The position numbers and the translations under genes were made by a program. A stretch of 6,789 bases of DNA from Scybalousia_A sp052170555 (lineage in GTDB: Bacteria > Bacteroidota > Bacteroidia > Bacteroidales > P3): positions 1 to 6,789 of the forward strand of contig JBQNAI010000019.1 in the NCBI GenBank assembly GCA_052170555.1, given 5' to 3'. This document shows, in pieces, positions 5,554 to 6,789 of the stretch. Position 1 is the stretch's first letter. Each line of letters opens with the position of its first letter. The notes under the pieces are model-generated. The model searched no databases. It saw only the letters and a program-made list of their open reading frames with translations, and had not been told where the DNA came from.

Positions 5554-6162
5554 TTATCCACAATATTGTATTTTTCGTGCTTTCCGTTTTTTACTATAAT
5601 ACTTATATTTTCCGCATTTATCTATAAAACTCCTATTCTCTATGCAAAAAAATACATTATCCCTACGTATATAAGTTTTATGTACTATAGGTATCTTATA
5701 GTACTTTGGTTTTAGTATATTCGTATGACTCGTGTATATTTTAGCTATATTGTCAGTTGCAATAAACCATTTTGTTTTAGGTATTCTATAAAGTAGAAAC
5801 ATATATCCTTTGTAATATAATACACTGTGATAATCAGACAAAATTTGATATACTACTGGTATATCATCATATTTAACCCTTGAACAATCAAATATGGTAT
5901 CATTTTCTATTCCTTTATTATTACAAATATTAAAGTAAAATAACTCAGAATTATTGATACCTTTCTTAGATATGGTATCATGTAATAACGTATCTAATAA
6001 TGCAGAAAAAACAGAAGAATTTTCACTTAATTCAATCATCCTTATTTCTGCATATTCCTCACTATCTTGAGCATAATAATGCTTAGACAATTTACATGAA
6101 GACAGAACTAACGACATTATTATCAGCATTACTAATTGTGTCAAAATCACAATCTTTTTCAT
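5554..6162 (-). CDS. Lipoprotein, candidate immunity to the JAB-like toxin
   Basis: This 202-residue protein has a lipoprotein signal: MKKIVILTQ, a hydrophobic core, and lipobox LSSC with the lipidated Cys at residue 23. The residues after Cys (KLSKHYY) do not look like the acidic surface-export signal of Bacteroidota, so it probably stays on the periplasmic side. The remaining ~180 residues match no family I recognise; the C-terminal stretch is very basic (YYSKKRKARKIQYCG). The ATG at 6162 overlaps the toxin's TGA as TGATG and is preceded by a purine-rich AGGAGAGGTGAG at 6172-6183, an unusually good Shine-Dalgarno-like site for this window. A TTG one codon upstream is less likely. The immunity role is inferred from position and export. 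Confidence 0.75.
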   Translation of the reverse strand: MKKIVILTQLVMLIIMSLVLSSCKLSKHYYAQDSEEYAEIRMIELSENSSVFSALLDTLLHDTISKKGINNSELFYFNICNNKGIENDTIFDCSRVKYDDIPVVYQILSDYHSVLYYKGYMFLLYRIPKTKWFIATDNIAKIYTSHTNILKPKYYKIPIVHKTYIRRDNVFFCIENRSFIDKCGKYKYYSKKRKARKIQYCG

Positions 6163-6789
6163 CAATAATTTCTCACCTCTCCTGTTTGTTTGAAATAAAC
6201 CTTAAATTTTATACCATTATCATATTGTTGTCTAAATCTTATACTCGTTTCTCTATCGGATGTACTTATGGGAGTTATTTGTGGATTTTCAGAATGATTA
6301 TGTGTATGGGATAAAACTTTTTTTTCTCTTTTAAGGAGTGCATCCATTATAAATGCTCCATAAGGCTCTTCATGTTCTAAATGGCTTGTAGTAAAAACAT
6401 CTATTCCCTCTAGTTCTAATCTAGTCCACTCTACATTTGTATTATTTACGAAAAATAGAAATTTATCTTCCGAATTATGATCGATTTGGACACTAAGTGC
6501 TTCTGATATTGGTTCGCCATTGATACCTTTGACATTACAATTTTTCCTAATATTATTCCCATCCCCTTTATTAAATTCTATATAATCATGTTTTGGGTTA
6601 TCATTCTTATCATAGGAAACTTTAGAATCACTACTTTGAACAGCAATAACTCTATCAACTCCATTCTTAGCATGAGATTGATCCTTTAATTTCTCAATTT
6701 TACCTGTGCGATAAATAAGTTTATAATCATCTATTTCTTCACCATTCGGATCAATAAGTTTTACTGGATTATTTGCACAATAATTGTAG
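6162..6789 (-). CDS. RHS-tip toxin with JAB/JAMM-like metalloprotease domain (5' partial)
   Basis: 208 codons are visible; the 5' end lies beyond the window. It enters in the RHS core tip (YNYCANNPVKLIDPNGEE), followed by the cassette-specific domain. The C-terminal ~100 residues resemble JAB-like toxin domains of RHS proteins. NNTNVEW places a candidate catalytic Glu at visible residue 120, TSHLEHEEPYGA follows at 134-145, then HTHNHS (161-166) and STSD (175-178) supply the His-x-His and Asp metal ligands of a JAMM site, and KFKVYFKQTG closes the fold. JAMM enzymes are zinc metalloproteases or isopeptidases; the target here is unknown. The exact His pair (161/163 or 163/165) is uncertain. 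The TGA overlaps the start of a lipoprotein gene. Whether a full RHS body lies upstream cannot be seen. Confidence 0.75.
   Translation of the reverse strand, partial: YNYCANNPVKLIDPNGEEIDDYKLIYRTGKIEKLKDQSHAKNGVDRVIAVQSSDSKVSYDKNDNPKHDYIEFNKGDGNNIRKNCNVKGINGEPISEALSVQIDHNSEDKFLFFVNNTNVEWTRLELEGIDVFTTSHLEHEEPYGAFIMDALLKREKKVLSHTHNHSENPQITPISTSDRETSIRFRQQYDNGIKFKVYFKQTGEVRNY
6172..6183 (-). promoter_or_regulatory. Shine-Dalgarno-like site of the lipoprotein gene
   Basis: On the minus strand this reads AGGAGAGGTGAG, ending nine bases before the ATG at 6162. Other genes in the window lack such a site. It supports 6162 as the true start and suggests independent initiation in addition to TGATG coupling. 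Confidence 0.45.
6739..6789 (-). repeat. RHS-tip repeat, copy 3 (cut by window edge)
   Basis: This matches 1859-1909 at an offset of 4880 with few mismatches, covering the codons for YNYCANNPVKLIDPNGE. It shows that the third toxin gene carries the same RHS tip. The rest of the copy lies beyond the window. Confidence 0.85.

Noticed and set aside
6096..6314. 72-codon plus-strand ORF
   Set aside because: It lies opposite the lipoprotein start and the JAB-like motif region, both well supported on the minus strand, and has no recognisable feature.

Overview
This AT-rich window (roughly 30% GC by eye) has every credible gene on the minus strand, so it reads from position 6789 down to 1. It looks like Bacteroidales, most likely Prevotella/Bacteroides-type. 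The reasons are the RHS-tip signature (GKEKDYESG, YGARYY, DPMSDKYPSL, YCANNPVKLIDPNGE), exported products ending their signal peptides in ...AQ, scarce Shine-Dalgarno sequences, and TAnnTTTG-type promoter boxes. No species can be named.

The region is a tandem array of RHS polymorphic-toxin C-terminal cassettes without their large RHS/YD-repeat bodies. In transcription order: (1) a cassette cut by the right window edge, with a JAB/JAMM-like metalloprotease toxin (6162-6789) and a lipoprotein candidate immunity protein (5554-6162); (2) a toxin of uncertain family, possibly type 44 (4257-5141), with a membrane-anchored or lipoprotein immunity candidate (3599-4255); (3) a minimal RHS tip starting at the MSDRYP motif, with a gluzincin-like EEVYH toxin (2919-3599) and a secreted immunity candidate (2506-2922); (4) an M15/DD-peptidase-like toxin (1240-2121), a secreted immunity candidate (839-1234), and a second small exported-type gene that seems frameshifted at its signal peptide (224-799 plus 775-837). 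Toxin and immunity genes touch or overlap within each cassette (TGATG, TAA-T-ATG, ATGA, 5-nt gap). All immunity candidates carry export signals, so the toxins probably act in the periplasm or cell envelope.

Two repeat families hold the array together. One is the RHS-tip block plus its 5' flank (1861-2273, 4881-5293, and the start of a third copy at 6739-6789). Its 5' flank and first ~43 codons are almost identical between copies, while the rest of the RHS tip is much more diverged. The other is a ~200-bp leader repeat (1-205 and 2285-2486), each copy just downstream of an immunity gene; it keeps an open 46-codon frame. These blocks are plausible homology tracts for moving toxin/immunity cassettes onto a full-length RHS gene elsewhere. 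That role is inferred; no full-length RHS gene, integrase or transposase is present here.

No tRNA, rRNA, CRISPR array or insertion sequence was recognised.
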